32,137 bases of DNA. Origin: an uncultured Pseudomonadota bacterium (GTDB taxonomy: Bacteria; Pseudomonadota; Gammaproteobacteria; Methylococcales; Methylomonadaceae). The DNA lies in contig CAINHP010000224.1 of assembly GCA_903848905.1 (NCBI GenBank), positions 1-32,137 on the forward strand, written 5' to 3'. Shown one piece after another: positions 18,223-30,378 of this stretch (position 1 is the first letter of the stretch; each line of letters opens with the position of its first letter). The position numbers were made by a program, and so were the translations under genes. Under the pieces are notes generated by a model that had not been told where the DNA came from, searched no databases, and was given only the letters and a program-made list of their open reading frames with translations.

Positions 18223-19530
18223 TTGGCAGAAATAATGAATCGTTTTAATAGTTTAGCGCAGTGGTTGTCTTGGCAGGAAAGTTTACATCCGCTTACTATT
18301 GATTTGGGACTTGAGCGCGTTAAACGTGTTTATGAAACACTTTTACCTAAAGATCATTATCAACCCATCACGCTAACTGTTGCTGGAACAAACGGTAAAG
18401 GGTCTAGTGTCGCTTACTTGGAAGCCTTTTATATAGCAGAAGGTCATAGTGTGGGGGCATATACGTCCCCACATATTTTACGCTATAGCGAGCGTATTAA
18501 AATTAACGGAATACCTGTTAGTGATGAGGTTATTTGCGCTGCATTTTCGTTAATTGATGAGGCGCGTGGAGACACGACACTGAGTTATTTTGAATTTAGT
18601 ACGCTGGCCTCGCTGTTGATTTTTTCGCAAGCGCGTGTGGCAATTCAAATTCTAGAAGTTGGACTTGGTGGGCGTCTTGATGCTGTCAATATTGTGGATG
18701 CAGATGTTGCAATTGTGACGAGTATTGCAATTGATCATGTTGAGTGGCTTGGAAAGACACGTGATAAGATTGGCTATGAAAAAGCGGGAATTTTTCGCCC
18801 TAATAAGCCTGCCATTGTAGGAGAGCAAAATCCACCTCAAACGCTTATAGATCATGCAACACAGGTCAAAGCGGATTTATTTCGTATAGGTGATGTGTAC
18901 AATTATTCGAAAAATAGACAGACATGGACCTGGCAAAGTACGCGTTATGTAATAGATAATCTTCCTCCACCTGCATTGAAAGGTGAACATCAATATCGTA
19001 ATGCAGCGTCAACCATTTTTGCCACGCAATGTTTGAAATCTCGATTGACTATGCGAGATGAATCAATTCGCGCAGGGTTGCAAAATGTGAAATTGTTAGG
19101 GCGATTTCAACTTATTGAAGGCGATATCCCAATTCTTTTGGATGTTGGGCATAATCCTCAAGCTGTAGAAACATTGGTTTTGTATCTTAATGAAAATTTT
19201 CCAAATACCCGCATTCATGCTATTTTCTCCATGATGAAAGATAAAGATATTGCAGGTGTGTTGTCATTGATGAAACCGATGGTTTCACAATGGTTTTTTA
19301 CCCCTCTAACGCATAATGCGCGGGCTGTCACTGAATCGGCTATGCGCGTTATTTTTGATGAATGTCAAATTAATACGGGGCATTGGGGATTCTCAGGTTT
19401 TGCTCAAGCATTTACTGCAGCAAAAAGTACAGCGCGAGTGGGAGATTTGATTTTGGTTTTTGGGTCATTTTTTTTAGTATCAGATTGCTGTATTAATTTA
19501 AAAATAGGTGAAATTAAACATGAACATTGA
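18223..19530 (+). CDS. folC: Bifunctional tetrahydrofolate synthase/dihydrofolate synthase
   Basis: ITLTVAGTNGKGSSVAYLEAFYIAEGHSVGAYTSPHILRYSERIKING...EVGLGGRLDAVNIVDADVAIVTSIAIDHVEWLGKTRDKIGYEKAGIFR. Start at 18223 would be TTG; an ATG at 18235 is an alternative. Confidence 0.95.
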   Translation: MAEIMNRFNSLAQWLSWQESLHPLTIDLGLERVKRVYETLLPKDHYQPITLTVAGTNGKGSSVAYLEAFYIAEGHSVGAYTSPHILRYSERIKINGIPVSDEVICAAFSLIDEARGDTTLSYFEFSTLASLLIFSQARVAIQILEVGLGGRLDAVNIVDADVAIVTSIAIDHVEWLGKTRDKIGYEKAGIFRPNKPAIVGEQNPPQTLIDHATQVKADLFRIGDVYNYSKNRQTWTWQSTRYVIDNLPPPALKGEHQYRNAASTIFATQCLKSRLTMRDESIRAGLQNVKLLGRFQLIEGDIPILLDVGHNPQAVETLVLYLNENFPNTRIHAIFSMMKDKDIAGVLSLMKPMVSQWFFTPLTHNARAVTESAMRVIFDECQINTGHWGFSGFAQAFTAAKSTARVGDLILVFGSFFLVSDCCINLKIGEIKHEH

Positions 19531-20440
19531 TCATGAATTAAAACAACGTTTAATGGGCGCATTTGTAGTCACAATATTGTCGGCAATTCTTATACCGATG
19601 TTGTTTGATGACAGTGTTGAAGAAGACGGTCAGGTAGTTAGTAATTTAAGCATACCTGTTGAGAATCAATTTGTAGAAGAGCCTCCTGCGAAATTGCCTG
19701 TTAGTGCCGAGCAAGTTTTAGCGTTGCCTCCCCAAAATAAAACAGCGGTTGCATCCGTTAATGGTGTAGCACCAAATACTTTACGTCCAGATGAAATGGA
19801 AGATATTTCACCTGTGACAACAGCGGCTAGTTCATCTACAGAGGTTGCGCCAGTACTTGCAAAACCCGTTCGAGAAAAACCACGCAGTGAAAAATCGGTT
19901 TATTCAGAAACAACGAATTATGATATTCGTGGCGACGAAGTGGATGATGAACCACCAATGAAACCAAAACTTACCCCTAAAAAATCACCTGTTATCATTG
20001 CTGAAGATGATTCATCTGTGGTAGATACGAAAACCAAGAAACCTGCAAGTAAACTCGAAGAAGAGTTATTAAAACAAGTGCATGCGGCAAAACTTAACGA
20101 CAGTGCTACTGTAGCACCGGTAAAATCAGTTTCACCCGTTGTAGATAGCTCTGCAGCAGATGCAAAGAAAATTGCAGCGGCTGTCGCAGCTCCTAAAACC
20201 ACTGCAGCACCATCACGCTGGTATATTCAAGTCGGAAGTTTTACAAAGAAAGAAAATGCAACCGCCCTACTTGAAGGATTGCAAAAAGAAGGGTTGCCAG
20301 CATTACTTGAACCCGTTCAAACTGAAAAAGGGGTTAGCTATCGTTTACGTGTGGGACCTGAGCTTGATGGTAAACGCGCAGCATCAATGAAACGAAAAAT
20401 GGATGAGCAAAATATCAAATCTATTTTAGTAGCAGAATAA
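19520..20440 (+). CDS. dedD: SPOR domain-containing cell-division protein (DedD-like)
   Basis: MNIDHELKQRLMGAFVVTILSAILIPMLFDD (TM anchor), Pro/Lys-rich linker, SPOR domain RWYIQVGSFTKKENATALLEGLQKEGLPALLEPV...YRLRVGPELDGKRAASMKRKM; standard position after folC. Confidence 0.85.
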   Translation: MNIDHELKQRLMGAFVVTILSAILIPMLFDDSVEEDGQVVSNLSIPVENQFVEEPPAKLPVSAEQVLALPPQNKTAVASVNGVAPNTLRPDEMEDISPVTTAASSSTEVAPVLAKPVREKPRSEKSVYSETTNYDIRGDEVDDEPPMKPKLTPKKSPVIIAEDDSSVVDTKTKKPASKLEEELLKQVHAAKLNDSATVAPVKSVSPVVDSSAADAKKIAAAVAAPKTTAAPSRWYIQVGSFTKKENATALLEGLQKEGLPALLEPVQTEKGVSYRLRVGPELDGKRAASMKRKMDEQNIKSILVAE

Positions 20441-20466
20441 ATTCTATTTACAAAAGTAGGTCAATA

Positions 20467-20496
20467 AAGTTGCACGATATTTTGATTGTGCAACTT
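20467..20496. promoter_or_regulatory. Inverted repeat/hairpin between dedD and purF
   Basis: AAGTTGCACGAT-ATTTTG-ATTGTGCAACTT: 12-bp stem (one G-T wobble), 6-nt loop, no strong T-tract after it. Attenuator, terminator or operator not distinguishable by eye. Confidence 0.5.
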
Positions 20497-20550
20497 ATAT
20501 CAATCAAATCTTTATTTTTAAAACTTTCCTCCTCAATTTAGGTAAAAAAA

Positions 20551-22056
20551 ATGTGTGGTATTGTTGCTATCGTTTCTCATCAGGCGGTCAATCAAGATTT
20601 GTACGATGCACTCACTGTGCTTCAACATCGTGGTCAAGATGCTGCAGGTATTGTTACTTGTGAAAACGGTCGATTGCATTTACGCAAAGACAATGGTTTA
20701 ACGCGAGATGTTTTTACCAATGATCAAATGCTTCGTTTACGTGGAAATATGGGTATCGCTCACGTCCGCTATCCAACAGCAGGTTGTACAAGTTCAGCTG
20801 AGGCGCAGCCATTTTATGTGAATTCGCCTTTTGGTTTAACGCTTGCACATAATGGTAATTTAACGAATACAGAAGAACTCAAACAAGCCTTATTTGAGGA
20901 AGATCAACGTCATATTAATACGGATTCTGATTCTGAAGTATTGCTCAATGTCTTTGCGCACGAGTTGCAAAGTTTGCATAAATTAGATTTAAGCGTTGCA
21001 GATATTTTTGAAGCGGTGAAAGGCGTACATCGTCGTTGTCGTGGCGCTTATGCGGTTGTTATTATGATTGCAGGTGTTGGTATTTTAGGCTTTCGTGATC
21101 CAAATGGTATTCGACCTGCTGTTTTTGGCGAGCGTAAAAGTGAGCAGGGTAGTGAATTTATGATTGCCTCAGAAAGTGTTGCACTTGATGTTTTAGGGTT
21201 TGATGTCATCCGTGATATCGCAGCTGGTGAAGCCATTTTCATCGAGCAATCAGGAAAACTACACACGCACCAATGTGCCGATATCGTGGATCATTGTCCT
21301 TGTATTTTTGAGTATGTGTATTTTGCACGTCCTGATTCGATTATTGATAATATTTCTGTTTATAAAGCTCGCCTTCGTATGGGTGAAAAACTGGCGGCGA
21401 AAGTGCAACGTGAATGGGGTGATCACGATATTGACGTCGTGATTCCAATTCCTGATACAAGTCGCACAGCTGCGCTGCAAATGGCGAATAAATTGGGGGT
21501 TAAATTCAGCGAAGGGTTTATTAAAAATCGCTATATTGGTCGCACGTTTATTATGCCGGGCCAGAAGATGCGGGAAAAATCAGTACGTCAAAAACTCAAT
21601 GCGATTGATTTAGAGTTCAACGGCAAAAATGTATTACTCGTGGATGATTCCGTTGTACGCGGAACAACGTCTGCGCAAATTATTCAAATGGCGCGTGAAG
21701 CGGGGGCAAAAAAGGTTTATTTTGCTTCAGCTGCGCCGCCAGTTCGCTATCCTAATGTGTATGGTATTGATATGCCTGCTGCGCATGAATTAATTGCACA
21801 TAATCGAACAGAGCAAGAAGTGTGTGAGGCTATTGGCGCAGATAAATTAATTTATCAAGATTTAGAGGATTTGATAGCTGCAGTTCAAAAAGGCAATCCA
21901 GAGATTTTACATTTTGATACGTCCTGTTTTAGTCATGAATACATTACAGGTGATGTGGATGATGCCTATCTGGAGCGTATTGAAGCACTGCGAAATGATG
22001 CAGTCCGCGGTGGAAAAAATGCAGAGAATTTTATTATTGAAATGCAAAGTTGGTAA
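20551..22056 (+). CDS. purF: Amidophosphoribosyltransferase
   Basis: [36 protein letters not shown]...[11 protein letters not shown]...[22 protein letters not shown]...[49 protein letters not shown]. Confidence 0.98.
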   Translation: MCGIVAIVSHQAVNQDLYDALTVLQHRGQDAAGIVTCENGRLHLRKDNGLTRDVFTNDQMLRLRGNMGIAHVRYPTAGCTSSAEAQPFYVNSPFGLTLAHNGNLTNTEELKQALFEEDQRHINTDSDSEVLLNVFAHELQSLHKLDLSVADIFEAVKGVHRRCRGAYAVVIMIAGVGILGFRDPNGIRPAVFGERKSEQGSEFMIASESVALDVLGFDVIRDIAAGEAIFIEQSGKLHTHQCADIVDHCPCIFEYVYFARPDSIIDNISVYKARLRMGEKLAAKVQREWGDHDIDVVIPIPDTSRTAALQMANKLGVKFSEGFIKNRYIGRTFIMPGQKMREKSVRQKLNAIDLEFNGKNVLLVDDSVVRGTTSAQIIQMAREAGAKKVYFASAAPPVRYPNVYGIDMPAAHELIAHNRTEQEVCEAIGADKLIYQDLEDLIAAVQKGNPEILHFDTSCFSHEYITGDVDDAYLERIEALRNDAVRGGKNAENFIIEMQSW

Positions 22057-22116
22057 TGAATTGATTAATTACTGTAGAATCAGCCTTTATTAATATTAGA
22101 AACTGGATAACAACGC

Positions 22117-23010
22117 ATGGCACTTGCTAAATATCGCTCGATTTTCACACCGTCAACCAAGCAGCAACGTATAGAAAACTTTGAGAATTATTGGGAATTT
22201 ACCCAACAACATGGTGGCGAGTTACTGGAAAATGACCGTGATTTAGCAATTAAACGTGATAAATTGGTCTATTTTAAAAATAATCCAGTGAAACTGCGTA
22301 AACCACTTGCTGATCCAGATGCGTTTTATCGCAACTATGTTGAAATGAAGGATAAACCCGAATCACTCGATCGTATGACGTTGATGCTGACAGGGATTTA
22401 TAAGTTTGCAAGACATGAGTGGGTTGGCATTAAAGGGGCGTGGGATGTGGTTCCTGATATGGCCAATTCACATCATATTGAAGACAAAATCAGTCGTGTG
22501 CATTTAGCTGAAGAATTCTGTCATGTCCGTTTGTTTGATGAAATGCTGTTGACTTGCGGTCTTGATAAAGTGGAATGGGTGCCATTGTCACCTTGGAAAG
22601 AAAAAGTTTACGAACAATTCCCCAAATTTCCTGGATTTTTGATGGACACGCCTGCATTTGTGACTGAATTGATGGGTGTTACGTTTTATTGTCATTTGTA
22701 TCGCTTATTCGATGAAGTGCTTGCAGATGAGCCTGAAGTTTGCGAGCGTTTGAAAGCGTTGCTTGATGAAATTACGATTGATGAAATTGCGCACGTTGGG
22801 CAACGTCGCAATTTCATTGGTGATTTAGGAATTAAAATTTCACAATGGCTCGTAAAACCTTTTTATACGCTTTTCTTTGATGATATTCCTGAAGTTAAGC
22901 ATTTGTTTGATGTACCCAAAATGATTAAAGATGGCGAAACGTTTGATTTCAACTCGATTCCTGAAGAGATGATGGCGAGAAGTTGGGTGCCATCTTATTG
23001 CAAAATTTAA
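22117..23010 (+). CDS. Uncharacterised ferritin-like (putative di-iron) protein
   Basis: 297 aa, helical; ExxH motifs in HLAEEFCHVRLFDEM (EFCH) and ITIDEIAHVGQRR (EIAH), with an intervening FVTELMGVTFYCHLYRLFDEV glutamate: ferritin-like di-iron ligand spacing. Confidence 0.6.
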   Translation: MALAKYRSIFTPSTKQQRIENFENYWEFTQQHGGELLENDRDLAIKRDKLVYFKNNPVKLRKPLADPDAFYRNYVEMKDKPESLDRMTLMLTGIYKFARHEWVGIKGAWDVVPDMANSHHIEDKISRVHLAEEFCHVRLFDEMLLTCGLDKVEWVPLSPWKEKVYEQFPKFPGFLMDTPAFVTELMGVTFYCHLYRLFDEVLADEPEVCERLKALLDEITIDEIAHVGQRRNFIGDLGIKISQWLVKPFYTLFFDDIPEVKHLFDVPKMIKDGETFDFNSIPEEMMARSWVPSYCKI

Positions 23011-23753
23011 TCAAATTTGCTCATTTCTGCTCTAATCCACGCCTCAGCCTCAGCGTTAATGTCTGAGGCTTTTCGGCCTACAGTTTGAATTGGCTTGCCG
23101 ATTTTTACTTTTATTGTGCCCGGATATTTAAAGAAATTATAACGTGGCCAAAAATCCCCCGCATTATGGACGACCGGAATGACTGGATAACCTGATTTTT
23201 GAGCGAGCATTGCACCGCCAATACTAAACGCTTTAACTTCACGAGCACCTGAGCGCGTACCTTCAGGGAAAATCAAAATATACAAACCTTCTTTTAAGTA
23301 TTTTGTCCCATCTTGCACTAGATTTTTTAATGCTTTACGGGCATTTCGTTTATCAATAACAATCGATTTGAGCAGAAGTAGTGACCATCCCCATAAAGGC
23401 AAGTAGAGTAATTCACGTTTCATCACCGCAGATTGCGTTGGCATAATGACGCGAAGTGCTAATGTTTCCCATGCAGACTGATGATTGCTCAAAATGATGG
23501 CGGCTTGAGAAGGATCAACATTCTCAAGACCTTCTACCTCGTATTTTAATCCGACAAATACTTTCATACACCAAAGCATAATGACACACCAAACTTGCCC
23601 AAGTTTGTAGCGGATATTAAACGGTGCCCAAAAAAGTGAAAATAAAAGAATACCTTCAATGGTGGCGGTAAAAAAAATACTAAAAAAAAGTAAACTCGAC
23701 CCGATATAATTTTTTTTTCGGCTATCGGGTAATGAGGTAGTTTGCTGCGTCAT
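23007..23753 (-). CDS. plsC: 1-acyl-sn-glycerol-3-phosphate acyltransferase (PlsC family)
   Basis: IILSNHQSAWETLALRV (NHxxxW/D motif), GWSLLLLKSIVIDKRNARKAL, LIFPEGTRSGAREVKAFSIGGAMLAQKSGYPVIPVVHNAG. Start likely MTQQTTSL (23753); the ORF extends to 23765. Confidence 0.93.
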   Translation of the reverse strand: MTQQTTSLPDSRKKNYIGSSLLFFSIFFTATIEGILLFSLFWAPFNIRYKLGQVWCVIMLWCMKVFVGLKYEVEGLENVDPSQAAIILSNHQSAWETLALRVIMPTQSAVMKRELLYLPLWGWSLLLLKSIVIDKRNARKALKNLVQDGTKYLKEGLYILIFPEGTRSGAREVKAFSIGGAMLAQKSGYPVIPVVHNAGDFWPRYNFFKYPGTIKVKIGKPIQTVGRKASDINAEAEAWIRAEMSKFD

Positions 23754-24264
23754 GTAAGTTCTCAAAAATTAAAAGTGAAGTTTGAAGTTGTGGATTGTTG
23801 CGTAGCGTTTGTTGACCATTTCCAGTTTTAACTAAAATAGGGGTTGCACCAACACTTTGCGCTGCTTGTATATCACGAAGTGAATCACCAATGAAAAAGG
23901 TATTGTGTAAATCAACCTGTTTTTCTGCTGCAAATAGTATTAATAAACCGGCTTTAGGTTTTCGGCATTCGCATAAGTCATTTGTGTTGTGTGGGCAATA
24001 GTAAATGTCATCGATGTGTCCACCCTTTTCATTCACACTACTGCGCATTTTTTCATGAATGCGATTAAGCATAGGTTCGTCAAATAAGCCTCTTGCTAAA
24101 CCCGATTGATTGCTAATGACCACTGTGCGAAACCCATGTTGATTTAATAAGGCAATCGCCTCTAAACTGCCATCAATAGCATGCCATTCATCGGGGGTTT
24201 TAATAAAATCAGCTGAATCATGATTAATAACCCCATCACGATCAAGTAGTACATAGTTTACCAT
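23722..24264 (-). CDS. gmhB: D-glycero-beta-D-manno-heptose 1,7-bisphosphate 7-phosphatase
   Basis: VLLDRDGVINHDSADFIKTPDEWHAIDGSLEAIALLNQHGFRTVVISNQSGLARGLFDEPMLNRIHEKM...YYCPHNTNDLCECRKPKAGLL...FFIGDSLRDIQAA; HAD family with GmhB zinc-binding Cys/His. Confidence 0.95.
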   Translation of the reverse strand: MVNYVLLDRDGVINHDSADFIKTPDEWHAIDGSLEAIALLNQHGFRTVVISNQSGLARGLFDEPMLNRIHEKMRSSVNEKGGHIDDIYYCPHNTNDLCECRKPKAGLLILFAAEKQVDLHNTFFIGDSLRDIQAAQSVGATPILVKTGNGQQTLRNNPQLQTSLLIFENLHDAANYLITR

Positions 24265-26300
24265 TAAAATTTATAAGATAAACGAAGCATCAATTCACGC
24301 GCTTCAGCTGGTAGGGCGGGATGACCACCATTGTATTGCTGTACATATTGCCACCGTGCGTTGAAAACGTCATAAAGTCCTAGTCCGACTTCAGCACCTT
24401 TAATGGGCATATTTTGATAGCGCAGATAGGTATTGTAAATAAATTCGGGTTTATAGTGCATCACATTTTCACCGCTGTAACCTAAACGATCACTAAAGAA
24501 AATCACAGAATGAGTAAATGAAAAATCGGGTGTGAAATTGAACGTATGATTGAATGTGGCTTTATGTGTAGGAAATCCTAAATTCATTTTTGGAGAAATG
24601 AGTTGTCCATTGATAAACGCTTGATAATTTTTTGATGGTTCGTGTTGATGGGCTTGATAAATTGAATAATTGATATCAAATTTTCCTAAGACATCATGTT
24701 GATACTTAATGCTAGACTCGCCACCATAGACATCTGACTCAGGTCCATTAATGTAATAATCATCATAATTTACATCAATGCTATACGTCAGTAAGTCTTT
24801 AATATGTGTTAGGAAAATATTTGAGGTCCAGTCTAGGTGACGCGAAAAACGATATCCTAGTTCAACTTCGTAGGTTTGTGTTAATTCGGGTGCAAGCGTA
24901 TTTAAGTGACGATCTATGGTATTGATTTCATTGTAGCCGACGTTGAGTTGATAATTTCCGGCTGTTGGCGTATGGAAGGCGTGTGTATAAAGTAGTTTAT
25001 AGTGAAATTGATCAAATTGTTTGGTAAGGGCAACGCGAGGGGCTAAATTGGTGCCAAATTTATTGTAAGAATCAAATCGCAAACCTGCTAATAAATCCCC
25101 AAAGGGTGTTTTATAAACACCTTCTGTATAAGCCGTATAGTTGTCGAAAGTCAGCGGCACTGCTGGACTCACAATGAAAGAATAATGATCACTTTGAAAA
25201 CTATTTCCCACCGCTAAATAACTTCCCGAATCATCCATCCACGTTGCTTTTGTGTTTACTTTGTAATTATCAATCACAACTTTTTCTAATATTTTTGTTG
25301 GCGTACCATCTTCATAATGTCTTAAACGCTCCCAAGGCGATTGGCGTGAAAAATTGGCGTCGGCGTTAAGTTTGAAATGTGAATTAAAGGGATGTTCAAA
25401 TTCCAGTTTTGCTGCTTGTGTTGAAAATTCATTAGAAATGTAACGCTTTTTAGGCATCATTACGTCTGAAAAACCATCTCGAGCCTCGATATTATAGTCA
25501 TCGGATATAAGGCGAAGTTTCAGCTCTTTATAGGTCAAACCTAAATTGCCGTAAAGTGAATCGAGTTGACTGTTATTTGCCATATCAAAACTACTTTTAT
25601 GCGCGTCTGTGTAAATTCGATCACTGCGTTGTGATTCATTTGCTTTGCCTGAAAAACTCACCTCAAGGTCATCAAATACTTTACCTGCGGCCATATTGAT
25701 ATTTTTTCGTGCTTCACCACGCTCAAAACGCCCATAATCGGTTGTTATAGCAAGCCCATCTATTTGCTTGGCGTTTTTAGAAATAATATTAATCACACCC
25801 ATTTCAGCAAAGTTGCCGTTCATAATAGAACTTGAACCACGAATAATTTCAATATGATCAATTTGCTCAATAGGATAATGTCCGCCAAAGACATTTTCAC
25901 CAAATTCGCGCTCAGTTAGCATAATACCATCAATAAATACGGACATCTTGCCATCATTAGCGGAAATGCCGCGAACGCCTGCAGACACGGTATTGGCCAT
26001 ATCATTACCAAAAAAGAATCCCGGAACCAATTGAAGTATATCGATTAAATCACGCGCACCGCTCGTTAATATTTGTTCTTGACCAATGTAGGTCACGATA
26101 TTTGAGGCTTCATTTGTGCAAGCGGCTTGTTGCGATACGCTCAAGAAGGCGGGAAGTTCCATTAATTCTTCAATTGACGTATTGTCCACATCTGAGGGAA
26201 TATGTTGACACGTTAAATTCTGTTGAGCAAAAACGAGGTGACTGAAAATAGATGTGACAGCAATCAATAATAATCGTTTTTTTTTGCAAAATTGAGTCAT
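24264..26300 (-). CDS. TonB-dependent receptor
   Basis: 678 aa with signal peptide (KKKRLLLIAVTSIFSHLVFAQQ), plug domain (GARDLIDILQLVPGFFFGNDM...VSAGVRGISANDGKMSVFIDGIMLTE...IEQIDHIEIIRGSSSIMNGNFAEMGVINIISK), beta-barrel and terminal Phe (LMLRLSYKF). Confidence 0.93.
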   Translation of the reverse strand: MTQFCKKKRLLLIAVTSIFSHLVFAQQNLTCQHIPSDVDNTSIEELMELPAFLSVSQQAACTNEASNIVTYIGQEQILTSGARDLIDILQLVPGFFFGNDMANTVSAGVRGISANDGKMSVFIDGIMLTEREFGENVFGGHYPIEQIDHIEIIRGSSSIMNGNFAEMGVINIISKNAKQIDGLAITTDYGRFERGEARKNINMAAGKVFDDLEVSFSGKANESQRSDRIYTDAHKSSFDMANNSQLDSLYGNLGLTYKELKLRLISDDYNIEARDGFSDVMMPKKRYISNEFSTQAAKLEFEHPFNSHFKLNADANFSRQSPWERLRHYEDGTPTKILEKVVIDNYKVNTKATWMDDSGSYLAVGNSFQSDHYSFIVSPAVPLTFDNYTAYTEGVYKTPFGDLLAGLRFDSYNKFGTNLAPRVALTKQFDQFHYKLLYTHAFHTPTAGNYQLNVGYNEINTIDRHLNTLAPELTQTYEVELGYRFSRHLDWTSNIFLTHIKDLLTYSIDVNYDDYYINGPESDVYGGESSIKYQHDVLGKFDINYSIYQAHQHEPSKNYQAFINGQLISPKMNLGFPTHKATFNHTFNFTPDFSFTHSVIFFSDRLGYSGENVMHYKPEFIYNTYLRYQNMPIKGAEVGLGLYDVFNARWQYVQQYNGGHPALPAEARELMLRLSYKF

Positions 26301-26411
26301 AATTACCTTAGGAATGGAGTAAACGGACTGAATATTAAAATACTAAATTATTCACTCTTTGTTGTTTCCCCGATATTTTAAACCAAATTACGTTCTATTT
26401 TTATATTTTTG

Positions 26412-26430
26412 CGCAATTTTATCAATTGCG
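26412..26430. promoter_or_regulatory. Palindrome in the divergent TonB-receptor/ligA intergenic region
   Basis: CGCAATT-TTATC-AATTGCG, a perfect 7-bp inverted repeat with 5-nt spacer in the shared upstream region. Confidence 0.3.
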
Positions 26431-26460
26431 TTTAGATGTTAAGCACTCTCTTATTAATAG

Positions 26461-29111
<2,651 letters not shown>

Positions 29112-29164
29112 AATCGTCTAAATGGTGCTATTCTAAAAGCATTTATAACTACTGATGAAAACGC

Positions 29165-29938
29165 ATGACGCAAGCATCTATTGAAAAAACGACTTTAGAA
29201 ACCCTTATTCGCCAAGCTGGGGAGATAGCGTTAAGTTACTTTAATGATTTAAAAAATATTAATGTAGATAAAAAAAGTCCCCGTGATTTTGTAACGGCTG
29301 CAGATATTGCAGTAGAGAACTTTTTAAAGGAAAAATTAGGGGAACTCTATCCTGACTACGGTTTTTGGGGAGAAGAAAATGGTCAAAGTGCAAATCAAAA
29401 TACGCGTTGGATTGTAGATCCTATTGATGGCACTCATTCTTTTTCACGCGGTCAATACTATTGGTCGATTAGTGTGGCACTGGAAATTAACTCGGATATT
29501 GTCTTTGGTGTTGTCTATGCCCCTGCACTCAATGATTATTACTGCGCGCTGAAGGGTCAGGGCGCATGGCGAAACGATAAAGTCATTCATGTGTCGTCAC
29601 TCGATAATTTAGATGAAGCGATGATTGGGACAGGCTTTGCGTGTTTGCGCTCGTATTTAGAAAACAATAACTTAGCGCGTTTTTGCCGAATTGCGCAGGC
29701 AACAACAGGGCAGCGCAGATTGGGTTCTGCTGCGATGGATATTTGCCTTGTAGCAGATGGTCAGCTCGATGCGTTTTGGGAACAGGAGCTCAATTTATAT
29801 GATGTCGCAGCGGGTGCATTGATAGCAAAAGAGTCGGGCGCTACGGTCACTGATTTTAAGGGGATTGCGGGCATTTTCCCCAAGCAAATATTGGTGACGA
29901 ATGGAAAAATTCTAAACCAACTATTACCACTTATGTGA
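29165..29938 (+). CDS. Inositol monophosphatase family protein (possibly histidinol-phosphatase)
   Basis: DFVTAADIAVENFLKEKL...YGFWGEENG, WIVDPIDGTHSFSRG, GSAAMDICLVADGQLDAFWEQELNLYDVAAGALIAKESGA. Confidence 0.92.
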   Translation: MTQASIEKTTLETLIRQAGEIALSYFNDLKNINVDKKSPRDFVTAADIAVENFLKEKLGELYPDYGFWGEENGQSANQNTRWIVDPIDGTHSFSRGQYYWSISVALEINSDIVFGVVYAPALNDYYCALKGQGAWRNDKVIHVSSLDNLDEAMIGTGFACLRSYLENNNLARFCRIAQATTGQRRLGSAAMDICLVADGQLDAFWEQELNLYDVAAGALIAKESGATVTDFKGIAGIFPKQILVTNGKILNQLLPLM

Positions 29939-29945
29939 TAATTCA

Positions 29946-29965
29946 AGCTAATTTTTTAATTAGCT
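29946..29965. terminator. Possible short hairpin terminator after the IMPase gene
   Basis: AGCTAATT-TTTT-AATTAGCT perfect 8-bp stem 8 nt after the stop; no strong trailing T-run and AT-rich context, so weak. Confidence 0.3.
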
Positions 29966-30009
29966 GTATGTATTTATATCCTAATTTATTTTAAGTAAGC
30001 GAGAGTGTT

Positions 30010-30375
30010 ATGTCTAAAAAAATATTGATTGTTGATGACAGTAAAATGTCGCGCATTTTTATTGGTCAACATGTTAAAGCAGCGCATCCTGATTGGGTCA
30101 TTCAAGAAGCTGGAAGCGGGGAAGAGGCGATTGCGTTAATTGAAAATGAATTGCCCGATTTCTGCACGATGGATATCAATATGCCCGGTATGCTTGGAAC
30201 GCAGGCGGCTAAATTGATTTTAGAAGCGCATCCTGATATTCGCCTTGTTATTTTTTCTGCCAATGTACAAGAATCTTATCAAAATGAAGCACGTGAGCTG
30301 GGCACTATTTTGGTGGCTAAACCAGTCACGCAAGCTTCCGTTGGACTTGCTCTTGATTATTTTTTAGGTGCTTAA
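30010..30375 (+). CDS. CheY-like single-domain response regulator
   Basis: ILIVDDSKMSRIFIGQHV...FCTMDINMPGMLGTQAAKLI (phospho-Asp), LVIFSANVQ, ILVAKPVT (conserved Lys). Confidence 0.93.
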   Translation: MSKKILIVDDSKMSRIFIGQHVKAAHPDWVIQEAGSGEEAIALIENELPDFCTMDINMPGMLGTQAAKLILEAHPDIRLVIFSANVQESYQNEARELGTILVAKPVTQASVGLALDYFLGA

Positions 30376-30378
30376 ATT

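Noticed and set aside
19918-20390. Antisense and out-of-frame ORFs over the SPOR protein (19918..20202, 20160..20390)
   Set aside because: Arise from the Ala/Lys/Pro-rich linker composition; the SPOR frame is clearly the coding one.
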